Positions 1 through 10,141 of a stretch of DNA of 64,000 nt are shown here, piece after piece. Location of the stretch: contig BSQZ01000103.1 of NCBI GenBank assembly GCA_033239005.1, positions 1,488,501 to 1,552,500 on the forward strand, given 5' to 3'. This DNA comes from Lamellibrachia satsuma. Lineage: Eukaryota; Annelida; Polychaeta; Sabellida; Siboglinidae. The first letter of the stretch is position 1; every line of letters begins with the position of its first letter. Under the pieces are notes generated by a model, which was not told where the DNA came from, searched no databases, and saw only the letters and a list, made by a program, of their open reading frames with translations. A program made the translations under genes and the position numbers.

Positions 1-1069
1 TCAATCAACATGTGGATTACAAGCTGATTGGCTCAATAATGGCCACATGCGATACCAGTTTACACGTGGCTCAGCAACTTTTGAAAAAATACCGATTTCC
101 GTGATGCCTCAAAAGGAGCGAATAAAAAAGAGATATGACTTAGCGGAAAAGCAGCAGCAATCCATAACTTCGATATTCGCTCGTTCAGTTGCTGCGCAGA
201 GGTAAGTTTGGTCAAATTAATCTGAATGCATGGAAATTCACGCCGATTCAAACAGTCACTTTGCTTAGGCTTAGCTTTGCTCTTGGCTTAGGGAGTTAGG
301 CTTGTATATCGACGGCGATATAACTGAACAAATAAGTTCAGCCGACTCTGGTGGGCCGGGCTATTTACACTATTGTGATATATGTTATGCTTGGTGGATT
401 TCATAAGTTGTTAGTGGTACTGCTGGTCACTGATCACTTGTCTAGAATGCGGACTCACATGTATTTTAACATAAATTTGTCATCTAATATTACCCACCAC
501 ATTTGTTCACGTCGACAGAGTTGGCATATTTGACACTCGTCGACATAAAAACATGCAGTGGTGATGTGTGCATGCTGCGACGATAAAATCGTAAATCATT
601 GTAGGCACAAGTTAGCTTTCAATAATTGTATTGAGGAAAAATAATGGCACACACCACCTCTATAATTATGTAGGCCTACTGGACTAGAGTGTAGTAGTGA
701 TGATTGAGATGGCAACTGCTGTTTTTAGATACAAAATCAGAGGTGGCTACTAATGAGTAATTTATTATGTCACGTTTGTTTTTGTACATATTTCCACACT
801 GCAGGCCATCCTGTGCATCACTGTGCTGCAGTGACATTAGGTTTGAGGAGTGTGCGCCAGAAGCAGCCAACGCCTGTCTCTCAGAACACAAATGTCGGCT
901 TGAGTTTGGTGTCCCTGTGCAGTATGTGCCCCACATTTATTGTTGTGCGTCTTATAATAAACTAAATTGTGCAATGCCTGATGTGTCATGTTAACTATTG
1001 CTCTCTGCGCTCTATGTGCCCTTTTTCTAAAATGGCACCCTGCCCTTTGAAAACCTGGGCAGAACACTG
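1..1069. other. No gene recognised, AT-rich flank
   Basis: I see no coding exon with family resemblance, no tRNA-like boxes and no clear repeat here. Short open frames exist on both strands but overlap each other and show no domain. The next exons of the minus-strand phosphodiesterase gene would be expected to the left of 2116. I looked for the usual metallophosphoesterase motifs (GD, GNH) in an open frame between 1 and 2100 and did not find them, so they are probably beyond the left edge. Confidence 0.5.
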
Positions 1070-1352
<283 letters not shown>

Positions 1353-1387
1353 AACCATTTCAAACATATTATATTCAAATCCGTTTA

Positions 1388-2003
1388 GGTACTTGTCTTA
1401 ACAGGTGATACATGATTTTAGACTGATAATCAAAATTATAATATAGTTTGACTTAAAACAGATACAAAAATGTATGCCATTAAAATATTACATCATAACT
1501 GTCAGCAGTCTATTACCAGTGCTAATCTCTACACACTGCTAATACAATTCCTTGAAATCCTTAGGAACTTTGTCCTGTTTCACTATAAGCTCAAAATAAT
1601 CAAAAAGCACTTTAGCAAAATAACAACTTAACATCAAATAAACACTTTAAAACAGATTACAGGTTCATAGGGAATAGATTAACTTAGAGCTGATGTTGGG
1701 CTCATTGAGAAAATGTCCACAGGATTACCACCTGTCCAAGGCCAGACTGCAAATTGGTACCAGATTACACTAGTGCATATTGTCTCACTTCAGACAACAT
1801 ACTGAATTGGTAACAGCTAGTGCAATTACAAGTGCTTGCTTAAGGTGGATTTTAACGGAGGGTTTCTGACTTGAAAAGATGCTGCCTCTTGAAGACTGTG
1901 GCTTCACTACATTCAGTATGCAGACAAGAGTAAAACCTCATCAATGCTAAATTAGTTTATTAATGACTTAAATCAATGATTTCAATCAAACAACTCTGCC
2001 AGA
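1388..2003. repeat. Dispersed duplicated block, copy A
   Basis: This block aligns in the same orientation with 4371-5128. Shared landmarks in order include CTGTCAGCAGTCTATTACCA, GCAAATTGGTACCA, CATACTGAATTGGTAACAGC and TCAAACAACTCTG near the end. Identity looks like roughly 80 percent by eye, with indels. Copy B carries about 90 extra bases in the middle. It lies just downstream of exon 2 of the minus-strand phosphodiesterase gene. It may be an unnamed interspersed repeat or an old intronic segmental duplication. Confidence 0.85.
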
Positions 2004-2115
2004 AACTGTTTTGGTCTAATGTCTATTGTTTTTGTTGCCGACCTGGCATATTCACATAAATCTGATGACATCATGACACTGAATGACACATATTAATAAA
2101 GAATTTGAAACAAAC

Positions 2116-2247
2116 CTGAGGACACAAGCGCCCACGGGGAGTCGCAGAGGTAGTCACCGTACTTGCCATGAGACCTGTTCATCTGCACATTGCCTGTCAC
2201 ACTGTAGTTGGCATCGTAGTGGATGTCAGTGATCTGCCAGAAAACAC
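2116..2247 (-). CDS. Acid sphingomyelinase-like phosphodiesterase, exon 2 (partial gene)
   Basis: On the minus strand a good acceptor (pyrimidine tract then TTTCAG) opens a 132-nt exon that closes at TCAG/GTTTGT. Read from phase 1 it encodes GVFWQITDIHYDANYSV, then a variable stretch, then YGDYLCDSPWALVSS. This matches the beginning of the metallophosphoesterase domain of acid sphingomyelinase-like phosphodiesterases (SMPDL3A/3B and acid sphingomyelinase): FWxxTDxHxD supplies the first Asp and His metal ligands, and YGDxLCDSP is the conserved cysteine-containing segment. Family members are secreted or lysosomal zinc enzymes that cleave phosphodiester bonds in nucleotides or phospholipids. Both ends are phase 1, matching the signal-peptide exon at 5652-5724. 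The rest of the enzyme (remaining metal ligands, C-terminal domain) is not in the window. Whether this is closest to SMPDL3A, SMPDL3B or SMPD1 cannot be settled from 44 residues. Confidence 0.88.
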
Positions 2248-2650
2248 CTGAAATAGGGAAAAAGATGCCTAAGATCTGCCAAAAAACACACATGGAGGGT
2301 CACAAATAAAAGTGAATACTAATGGGTAGATTTTGTTAGTTAGTTAGTTAGTTACAGTACTTCGGTAGATACACTTTAATTGAGTGAAACTGCTATTTTC
2401 AAAAGAGGATTACTTCTACGCGTCCAGTGTGGCTGCAACCTAGCGTTTAAAATGTTTTATTTACTTTTTATATTTTTATTACACTTGTAATATTACATGA
2501 CTTTAGGGAATATGAGAAATTGTACAATGGTCACTTCTTACATACACGAGTAACTACTGAACAGTTGCATATACGGGTTAATTAACAGTGGAGTCAGTCA
2601 ACATTCTTGGCCATTACCTTTAGTGACTAAACCCACTAATGCCTCTAATG

Positions 2651-3171
2651 TCCCCTGGTTATGGACAAACCCCTCATGGACATAACTTAACCCGTGTGCA
2701 CAAAACCCCTCACGGATATAATCCCCTCATGGACAAAACCTCTCATAACTTAACCCCTGTGGACAAAACCCCTGATGGATATAATCCCCTCATAGACAAA
2801 ACCCAGCATGGATAAAACCCTCAAAAGAGCCTGATCCAAATGTACCTCTCCTATCTTTAAGGTGAGGGGGTTATGTCTGTGAGGGGGTTATGTCTGTGAA
2901 GGGCTTTGTCCATGAGGTGCTATGTTATTAGAGGGTTATGTCTGTGAGGGGGTTATGTCAGGGAGGGGATTATGTCTGTGAGGGGGTTATGTCTGTGAGG
3001 GGTTTTGTCCATGAGGCGCTATGTTATGAGGGGGTTATGTCTGTGAGTGGGTTATGTCTGTGAGGGGTTTTGTCCATCAGGCGCTACGTTATGAAGGAGT
3101 TATGTCTGTGAGGGATTACCTTATGTTATGAGGGGTCATGTCCGTGAGGGGTTGTCCGTGACGGGTTATGT
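2651..3171. repeat. Inverted minisatellite (two arms of opposite orientation)
   Basis: From about 2651 to 2825 degenerate units of the type CCCCTCATGGACATAA repeat. After a short spacer, from 2863 to 3171, the complementary units GAGGGGGTTATGTCTGTGA repeat. The two halves are reverse complements in consensus, so the array switches strand once and could fold into a long imperfect hairpin. It lies in intron 1 of the phosphodiesterase gene. Confidence 0.85.
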
Positions 3172-3225
3172 CCTACACTCAATGGCCACACTTCTAAACA
3201 AGCTGCACATGTTTACCAAATTATT

Positions 3226-3333
3226 ATAATGAGATGTTACTTTGGGCACAGTACCAATGACTGACCAGCTAGTTATATGTAATGAGATGTTACTTTGGGC
3301 ACAGAGTACCACTGACTGACCAGCTAGTTATGA
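3226..3333. repeat. Two-copy tandem duplication, about 53 bp
   Basis: The block with TAATGAGATGTTACTTTGGG followed by ACTGACCAGCTAGTTAT occurs twice head to tail with few changes. It is intronic and no function is visible. Confidence 0.85.
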
Positions 3334-3339
3334 GTCATG

Positions 3340-4370
3340 AACATCAATAAGTAGAAACCCTTCACCTCAAGTAGAGCACCTCAACACATCAAACAAATCA
3401 GGAAAGCAGTTATTCTGGAAATGCATTAAAATAAGATTATATAAAGACTTGGTTTTTATGTAATGTTTATCTTGTATGACAAATCTATGCAGCGTACACT
3501 TATTAAACTCCTGGCAGACCTGATCATTTCAACACCCAACTCAAATCTTTTTTGGAAGTATTCAACCATGTTGTAATGAATACACAACAGTATTCACCCA
3601 CATAAACTACTTGATTAAACTGTCTTAAACTGTCTTTTTCGCCAGTCAGTGACAACAAACACAAACAGGACACAGGCCATCAGTGTTAATGAAATTCTAG
3701 ACCATGGAGAAAACTGGTAAAGAAGGAAAATCAAGGAATGAAACCTGTACTGAACCGTCATGTCGGCCAGCAGCTCCCACCACCACTGATGACGACCATG
3801 AGACATGGTCGAAATATTTGGAGATGAGAGCAAGTTTCTTGAGAGGTAAACAATGTGAAATTTAACAAGCCAAGAAACTGGAATTTCTATACATTCTATA
3901 CATCTATGTTAATTACTGTTCTGGTTTGTTAATGTCCACAATATGGCACATACAATTAACTTGCTTATATGTATATAAATTGTGGTTACTTACAACATGA
4001 CATAAATGATGTCACCAAACCAGCCTTTCAAAATATCATACATAGGTGACCTCAGTGCTGGCAACTATAACTCCAAATCTCACAGATAAGTGTTAACTAC
4101 ATCTTACATTTATAGTTTTAAACAGCATTTTCCTTGCTTCTTATATATTGTGCTAACACTGCTAACCATTACTAGTAATGAGTCTTGCTTGGTTAAAACA
4201 GGTTATACTCCAAACAACCCTAGATGGCTATGCACAGCCATGTTTTGGTATTTGATATTCTGTGAATGAGTGAACCGGAGGCAAATTTGCCAGCATCAGG
4301 GTTGGAAAAAATCATGATTACAAAAAATATGATTATTTTTATTTAAAATCTGAAAAAAAAATCATATGTA
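3340..4370. other. Intron 1 sequence without recognised features
   Basis: This is part of the 3.4-kb first intron of the minus-strand phosphodiesterase gene. A 72-codon minus-strand open frame at 3615-3833 has no recognisable domain and no convincing splice sites. Around 4200 there is a fragment of about 20 bp (TTATACTCCAAACAACCC) matching the 3' tail of the SINEs at 5924 and 63731. Confidence 0.5.
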
Positions 4371-5128
4371 TACCTGAGTCTTAACAAAGGGTACATGATC
4401 TTAGACGGGTAGAACATTATATATATACTGGTAATATAATTATAATATAGGTTCACTTAAAACAACAACACAAATATCACTTTAAAACAAATTGTATCAG
4501 TACTGTCAGCAGTCTATTACCAGTGCTAATATTTACATGTTGAAAAATACAACCACTTTAAATCCTTAGCAACTTTGTTCTGTTTAACTGTAAACTCAGA
4601 AATATGACATTTAAATAACTTTAGAAGTATTTTTAGCAAAATAACCACTTAATATGAAATGAACACTCTAAAACAGAATACAGGCTTATACAGAGTAGAT
4701 AACTTGGAGGCGATGTTGGGCTCATTGAACTGAGATAGTGTCCACAGCTGTTTGTAGTTCCATAGGCCATGAATATTATTAGAAGGCATGCTGTGGCTGG
4801 TAATGACCTTTGTGGTCATTGTTTGTTGAGAGGGTGAATTAGCACCTGTCCAGGGCTCAGTGTACTCTAGCCAGACTGCAAATTGGTACCACATTATACT
4901 AGTGCAGATTGTCTCACTTGAGTCAACATACTGAATTGGTAACAGCTAGTACAAGGCTTTGCTTAAGATGTATATATTATATTTCAGGGTGTCTGACTTG
5001 AAGACATGTCTTTGTGGCTTCACTGCATTCAGTATGCACTATGCAGGAATGTGTAAAACGTCATTAATTGATATCAAGTAAAATAAAATCAAAAACAATG
5101 AATTTTTTTAAATCAAACAACTCTGGCC
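4371..5128. repeat. Dispersed duplicated block, copy B
   Basis: Second copy of the block at 1388-2003, in the same orientation. It is longer because of an additional segment at about 4725-4815. It starts after a run of A and ATs and ends where the similarity stops at TCAAACAACTCTGGCC, just before a SINE. Confidence 0.85.
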
Positions 5129-5169
5129 GCCATATTGATGGACAATTTTAGTTATGAATTCATAAGTCT

Positions 5170-5300
5170 TTCGAGAATACGGGCCCCAGACGTTGCCCAA
5201 GTCTTGAAGCAGCAGCAGAAGCACTCAAACCTGGCAAACGTCGCGATTGACAGTCTGATGCTCTCTAACCCATGAATAACTGAGCCCCACAAGCGCCCCA
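5170..5300 (-). mobile_element. tRNA-derived SINE fragment
   Basis: Read on the minus strand, GGGGCTCAGTTATTCATGGG followed by TTAGAGAGC resembles an RNA polymerase III A box in a tRNA head. A GTC anticodon-like loop follows (ACTGTCAAT), then a degenerate B box (AGGTTTGAGTGC) and a non-tRNA body ending CTGGGGCCCGTATTCTCG. The stems do not pair as in a working tRNA, so a SINE is the better reading. It lies in intron 1 of the phosphodiesterase gene. Confidence 0.65.
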
Positions 5301-5651
5301 GGGTTAATGCAGGAGTGTTTGTGGTTTTACAAATAGAGACCATCATAATTAATATTAATTATTAATATGAGTTTGACTCCGAAACCAAGTCATGAATCAT
5401 GGACATGATGTACATTTACCAGTTTGCCATTATTTTGACGTTATTTATGAAGCACGAAGAATCAGAAGTCGAACAGTAATACCTTTGATTTGACTCAACT
5501 AGACTAGTCTCACTAGATATGCAGCCTTGGCTTCGCTTTTTTAATCACATGTACAGTCAAGTGGTAGATAATACCGGATTTAACTTTTTACAAAGAAAGT
5601 ACTGAGGTTTAAGTAGTACATCGACTCGACTCTCAAGTGATCGACACTTAC

Positions 5652-5724
5652 CCAGATCGTTTCCCTTTGGCTTTGCCAGCGCTGCTGCCAACAGTTGGAA
5701 AACAATGAATAGCTTCGCGACCAT
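5652..5724 (-). CDS. Acid sphingomyelinase-like phosphodiesterase, exon 1 (signal peptide)
   Basis: The minus-strand ATG at 5724 opens MVAKLFIVFQLLAAALA, a short basic n-region followed by a hydrophobic core and small residues at the expected cleavage site, then KPKGNDL. The exon closes at CTGG/GTAAGTG, an almost perfect donor, in phase 1. The acceptor at 2247 also requires phase 1, so the join gives KGNDL-G-VFWQITD without a stop. A signal-peptide exon ending in phase 1 is typical of secreted animal proteins and agrees with the secreted or lysosomal location of this enzyme family. I chose this ATG because the reading frame further upstream contains only low-complexity palindromic sequence and a SINE, and because the hydrophobic segment starts directly at it. 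Linking two exons across 3.4 kb is an inference from phase and biology. Confidence 0.75.
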
Positions 5725-5818
5725 CTTACATTCAGTATACACAAAAAAAACTGTGATGTCACTCCTTACTGGGGGACGATGTGTTGTTACTGCACAAAAT
5801 AAACACTTCCGATCGAAA

Positions 5819-5883
5819 GTCATATGACCGAAGGACAGACACCGTCGGTCATATGACCGACGGACACCGTCAGTCATATGACT
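5819..5883. promoter_or_regulatory. Three palindromes GTCATATGAC upstream of the phosphodiesterase start
   Basis: GTCATATGAC occurs at 5819, 5848 and 5873, the middle copy extended to TCGGTCATATGACCGA. The copies sit in a degenerate repeat of about 27 bp with GGACACCGTC between them. Each contains an E-box-like CATATG. The middle copy is an inverted pair of GGTCA half-sites with a two-base spacer, as bound by nuclear receptors in other animals. They lie about 95-160 bp upstream of the minus-strand start codon at 5724, which is promoter distance. Function is inferred, not shown. Confidence 0.4.
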
Positions 5884-5923
5884 ATATGACGTCTGTTGCA
5901 CTGTGTGTAAGTTGTCTGAAGTA

Positions 5924-6117
5924 GTTATACTCCAAACAACCCAATCTTGAGCTAACGCAGGAGTTTGGACCAACGGCTTTTAGTGTCTCTTCCGAAAGAC
6001 TCGGGCAAAGTGGGGTGAACGAAATTGCCCAAGCTTCGAAACGGCGGAGGTGGAATCGAACCACCGTCCTCTCGATCGACAGGCGGGTGCTCTAACCATT
6101 GGACCACCGCTCCCCAC
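5924..6117 (-). mobile_element. tRNA-Asp-like SINE
   Basis: The minus strand starts GGAGCGGTGGTCCAATGGTT (A box), has a CCTGTCGA loop with anticodon GTC and a perfect B box GGTTCGATTCC. It continues into a body with CTTGGGCAATTTCGTTCACC and ends in a tail GGGTTGTTTGGAGTATAAC. The anticodon stem and acceptor stem do not pair, so it is not a functional tRNA. A second, more decayed copy of the same family is at 63731-63906, and the tail alone recurs near 4200 and 41361. Confidence 0.85.
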
Positions 6118-6326
6118 ATCTCGACGTGGTTGGCGCACTTTGTCTGCGTCTACGAACGCTTTTCGGTCTTACCACTACCGCTACTCGCATTTTGGTTAAC
6201 TGTAAGATCTTTAATTTGACTGTAAATGTATTTGAATCCACCATTTCGAATGAAATGCTGTGTTTCCTTGTATCTTGTAAGCACCAAAGATAGGCACTTC
6301 AACGAAATGTACGTGTTGCTTCGTTC

Positions 6327-6344
6327 CTTTCGCGCGCGCGAAAG
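6327..6344. promoter_or_regulatory. CpG palindrome with opposed E2F-like sites
   Basis: An 18-bp perfect palindrome CTTTCGCGCGCGCGAAAG. It contains TTTCGCGC on both strands, the E2F consensus core, and a pure CG alternation that could adopt Z-DNA. CpG is scarce around it. It is about 600 bp upstream of the phosphodiesterase start. Regulatory use is inference. Confidence 0.35.
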
Positions 6345-6441
6345 TCCGAGTACTGATGAGCGCTGCGGCAATTACCAGAATCTCGCTCACGTTTTGTTTC
6401 GCCTTGGGTTTTGACGGCTGCTTCTGTTAATTTCCGTCAGT

Positions 6442-7268
6442 TATAACGGGGGCAATCGTTTACTTAACTGGCCTAAATTATTACGGCTTTATGCCGACGG
6501 TTTTTCCAGCATTGTTGTACCTGAATACATTCCTTGCATCATTCCGCATATGGTCCAGTAAAAAAGTTTATATATTAATTAAAAATATTGTGTTTTATGC
6601 CACTTTTAATAAGTTTTACACATCAAAACATCGGAACTGATTGCTTGATAAATATGGCGCGTGTGCGATTTGTGCATTAGTCACGCCTCGGCCCTCGGTG
6701 CTATCAGAACCGCGAAGGCTGTGTTTGTGTGTATCGGGCATACAATTCGCAACGTAAAAAATTAACAGAAAAACATTGAGAAAATAAGCTCCAAAAATGT
6801 TTCGAACAAAGAAATTCTAGAAAAAAATTATAACATTCTCTACAGTTTTCAGATTAAACGCAACATTTGTAGAGCATATGCAGTCAATTCTAACGTATTA
6901 TTTTATATTTTATTTCATGAAATATTTTATGTTGCAAATATTATTTGTATGAAAATTATGTGGTCGATATTAGTTATGCGCATGCGCAACTACAAGGAGA
7001 CATCTCATTGCATGTCATTGTTAATATAATTAAATTAAAAAGAATGCATGGGTTAAATTATCTGTTTTGATGTGTAAAAATGATCTGTTGTGATGTGTAA
7101 AACTGATTAAAAGTGGCCTAAAACACAATATTTTTAAAGAATGCGTGAACTTTTTTTACTGGAACATATGCGGAATGATGTAATGAATGCATTCAGGTAC
7201 AAAAATGCTGGAAAAACCGTCGGCATAAAGCAGTAATAATTTAGGCCAGTTAAGTAAACGAATACGGT
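6442..7268. mobile_element. Foldback / MITE-like element with arms of about 180 bp
   Basis: The left arm (about 6442-6631) and right arm (about 7063-7268) are inverted copies. Outer ends read TCGTTTACTTAACTGGCC and GGCCAGTTAAGTAAACGA. Further in are GCCGACGGTTTTTCCAGCAT and its complement, and AAAATATTGTGTTTTA near the inner ends. On the right a small segment TGATGTGTAAAA is duplicated. The 430-bp middle has no transposase-like ORF. I see no convincing target-site duplication. Confidence 0.8.
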
Positions 7269-7344
7269 TATTTATCTTTCTTTAATCGTGTTTTTCTGAT
7301 CGAAATTGGCCATATATAAAGTTGAAAACATTGTCATCGATTAG

Positions 7345-7412
7345 ACAGCATAGCCATGGGCATGGCATAGGCCATAGCCATAGGCATAGCCATAGCCATA
7401 GCCATGGCCTAG
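7345..7412. repeat. Degenerate hexamer repeat CATAGC
   Basis: A run of CATAGCCATAGG/CATGGC variants. Single CATAGC units recur near 7490 and 8190. Simple sequence without visible function. Confidence 0.85.
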
Positions 7413-7775
7413 GTGTGTTTTTGTTGCAAGTCTAAGCGAAATCTTATTATTTCTCAGAGTAGTTGATGTTACTAACGTGTTCTAGACTATAGCCATAGCC
7501 TAGGCTAGGCTAGTTCAAAGTTAGTCAGTGTAAAAAAAGAAACTAATTTCTTGTGATTCGTCCTCGCCCGCTTCCGTTTTTGACTGCTGTCTCCTTTTTA
7601 AATCATTTACTATTGAAAAAAGAAATGATTTATTGAAAAAAGTTGTTAGGTTCTGACTTGTGTGAAGAAATCTGTCCAAACCTGGCCATGCTTTAGACTT
7701 TATTATGCATCACATAATGTGTAACCCTGGCTGTATGCATGTATGACATAGCGCATGAGGGAGGTCTGCTATATT

Positions 7776-7788
7776 GGCGGCCATCTTT
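7776..7788 (+). promoter_or_regulatory. YY1-like core promoter motif
   Basis: GGCGGCCATCTTT matches the reverse complement of the YY1 core (AAGATGGC) that sits near transcription starts of many animal genes. It is about 90 bp upstream of the first candidate ATG (7877) of a possible plus-strand gene. Position and motif agree, but a single 8-bp core can occur by chance. Confidence 0.3.
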
Positions 7789-7876
7789 TTAAGGCTACAT
7801 AAATAATGTCGGTTTTTTGCGCACATTTGTAGCTTGACAAAAATAGAAAAAAACTGGTGTGCTAGAACAGTTCAAG

Positions 7877-8941
7877 ATGTTAGACAGACTCTATCAGGTA
7901 TGTTCGCAGAGTTTGCCACTGGCGATTTCGACGAGGGAGAATCCATAACCGAACAATACCAAACGACAGGTGAGTAGGCGCCATCACTGCATCAGTAGAA
8001 ATGCCGTCATGATCTAGCATAAATAACCCATATCAAAACATTCTTTTTCTATTTAATAGTCATAGTAGTATGATTTTAGTGTATAACAAATTGAAGTGTG
8101 TACAAATAGAGACTGTAAGTGGGAGTAAACGGGGGAGAAAAGAGTGAATCTGAGAGGAAGTAGTTGTAGTCCTAGCACGTCCTAGCCATAGCATTCATTT
8201 TTTAATGGTAGGTATTTTGTGCAATTATTTTATTTCACATCTCCGTTCATTCGAAAAACTCCAAAAAAAGATCTCCCACTTGCAACTTGAAAGCGTGTAC
8301 ATTGATTTAAAATGTTCCAATCGAGGAAACAATTTCATTAAAAACATATTTGTAGTAAATTACTAAAAATAATGGTAGTGTACATTTGGTAAAATACAGC
8401 AATATTTTGCATTGCCAAAACAAAATTTTTTTCAGATACCTCTTTGAAATTGAGAAAAACAGATTGTCAACATACAGGGATATTTTCCCATGCAACCCGT
8501 AGGAAATCATTCCAGCTTAAACAAAAATCATTAGAAAAAGTTTTAAAATTTTTCTCAATTGATGTTCTTGAAAATTTCAGGATTAAAAATAATCACCATT
8601 TGTGGGTGAAATATTAATATCTTGCAATATGAATGAATATTCTTTGTGGGACTTAGAAAATATGTTCACTTAAACATTTTTTTTCCGTGTGTATTTGTTT
8701 GCATTGTTCTTGTTTTATTAATGAATGTTATTTGTTTGTTATGCATTTGTTATGTGTTTGCTATGTGTTTGTGAATCATCAGTCTTTCTTTCCTTTCTGT
8801 TCTTACACTTTAGGATTTGTATGGGAAGGATGTAGACACAGATGAAAAGCAAGTGCCTTCAAAACTGGAAAAAGCTGCAAAGTGTCACAGCCATTTCCCT
8901 CCTCATCACAGAAGGCCAACAGTGTGAAGACCGCAGTACCG
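7877..8941 (+). CDS. Possible two-exon 5' end of an unrecognised gene
   Basis: ATG at 7877 opens MLDRLYQ and ends exactly at CAG/GTATGT, a consensus donor (exon 7877-7897). An acceptor with a long pyrimidine tract and CACTTTAG opens a second exon at 8814, which closes at ACCG/GTGAGT (8941). Joined in phase 0 the product would read MLDRLYQ-DLYGKDVDTDEKQVPS and stop before the second donor. Alternatively the first exon is 5' UTR and translation starts at 8842 (MKSKCLQNWKKLQSV...), a frame open to the donor. The splice sites are better than the coding evidence. I recognise no family, and no downstream exon in a compatible phase is evident. Confidence 0.3.
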
Positions 8942-9507
8942 GTGAGTTCAAAGTGACTTCATACCCATATTTTGTTTAATGCAATAAAACAGTCGCAAGA
9001 GTTTTAATTCGTTTACATGCGCTTTTATCCAAGTGCGATAAAATCATCACAATATGTCTTCTCTTGTATTTGCAAAAATTTTTCTGCCCTCAATGAATTG
9101 TCTCCATCAAGTCATTCAAGAGTGATCTCATGCCATTTTTTCCCGCTCTCAGCTGTTCACCCCTGCCCTTTCAAGATTTCTCTTAACACTGTTTGTGACT
9201 CACCTTAACAAAATGAGTCACATGTCCCAATTTGAACATATAGAGTTATTAGCATCGTTGAAAAGAGCAGCATCTCAGCTTTCACATGATGCATCAAACA
9301 TCCAGATATCTTGATTCTAGCCGATGTTATTTCGCTAAACATGTATTGGGTAGAAATCTTCAAACTGAGAAATCAGCCGTCAACGTTTATAGTATGTTTA
9401 TTACCAAAGCTACCTTAGTTACCATGCACATATCTGGCAGATATTTGGACCACTTGTAGATAAAGGCATCCTAATGACATTCTACTAATATAATAACATG
9501 ATCTTTG

Positions 9508-9753
9508 TTAGAAAAAAACTACGGACACAATTAATTGTCTTGTAGTGTCTCGCTCACTGTTCTGCTGGTCGGACGGCCCAGCAACAGGGACAGTCTCGCG
9601 CTCAGTCAGACATGTCTTGCAGGCTTGACGACCTCGCCCCCTGCCCTGCAAAACTGCTGGGCTTCCTCTAGTAAATACTTGTCTAACAAAGTGTTGATCT
9701 AGTCGCGATAACTTCGGGCAGGATATCAGCAAACCCGCTACATCGAACGCCAT
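9508..9753 (-). CDS. Unrecognised ORF in a CpG-richer patch
   Basis: The minus-strand ATG at 9753 opens 81 codons beginning MAFDVAGLLISCPKLSRLDQ, with a basic, Cys-containing middle (RGRGRQACKTC). The segment is richer in CpG than its surroundings, as first exons can be, but I see no donor at its end and no known domain. It could equally be a decayed transposon. Confidence 0.2.
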   Translation of the reverse strand: MAFDVAGLLISCPKLSRLDQHFVRQVFTRGSPAVLQGRGRGRQACKTCLTERETVPVAGPSDQQNSERDTTRQLIVSVVFF

Positions 9754-9916
9754 TTTCTACTTGCTATGTGGGTCAGGTGTGTGACATGATGGAACTGCAT
9801 AGTGTGCATGCGTCCATGGACATTATTTAAATGACTTCGTCACTTCGCCAAAAAAATAATTTTTCTGGATCACGTGGTAGCAACAAGCCGGGTTTGTTTA
9901 CACAGCTGGACAAACA

Positions 9917-10141
9917 GTGCCTGCCCCTCATGCCCTCCTATTTGACACATTCGTAATATATGTTAATTCGATGACCATATGTGGAAATATGAGATGCAAA
10001 GCATTTGTGAGGGACCATCCAAAAATTACGGATAAAAAAGTGATTAATTATCGGCATTGTCGGCTTTGTTTTATGGAAGTCAAGCGGAACACATTGAACA
10101 GCTCTTTAAAGATAACACTAATATACATTAAACATAACTAA
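9917..10141 (+). CDS. Unrecognised short ORF with paired cysteines
   Basis: A 74-codon open frame contains CGNMRCKAFV and, 16 residues on, YRHCRLCFMEVK, a C-x4-C ... H-C-x2-C arrangement that could bind zinc. No family was recognised, and no splice sites or promoter were identified. It could be a transposon remnant. Confidence 0.2.
   Translation: MPAPHALLFDTFVIYVNSMTICGNMRCKAFVRDHPKITDKKVINYRHCRLCFMEVKRNTLNSSLKITLIYIKHN

Noticed and set aside
3615..3833. Intronic minus-strand ORF as an extra exon of the phosphodiesterase
   Set aside because: No resemblance to the family, no acceptor or donor in the right phase, and the two neighbouring exons already join in frame.
5990..6117. A functional tRNA-Asp gene
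   Set aside because: A and B boxes and the GTC loop are present, but the anticodon and acceptor stems do not pair and a SINE body follows. The same reasoning applies to 60387.
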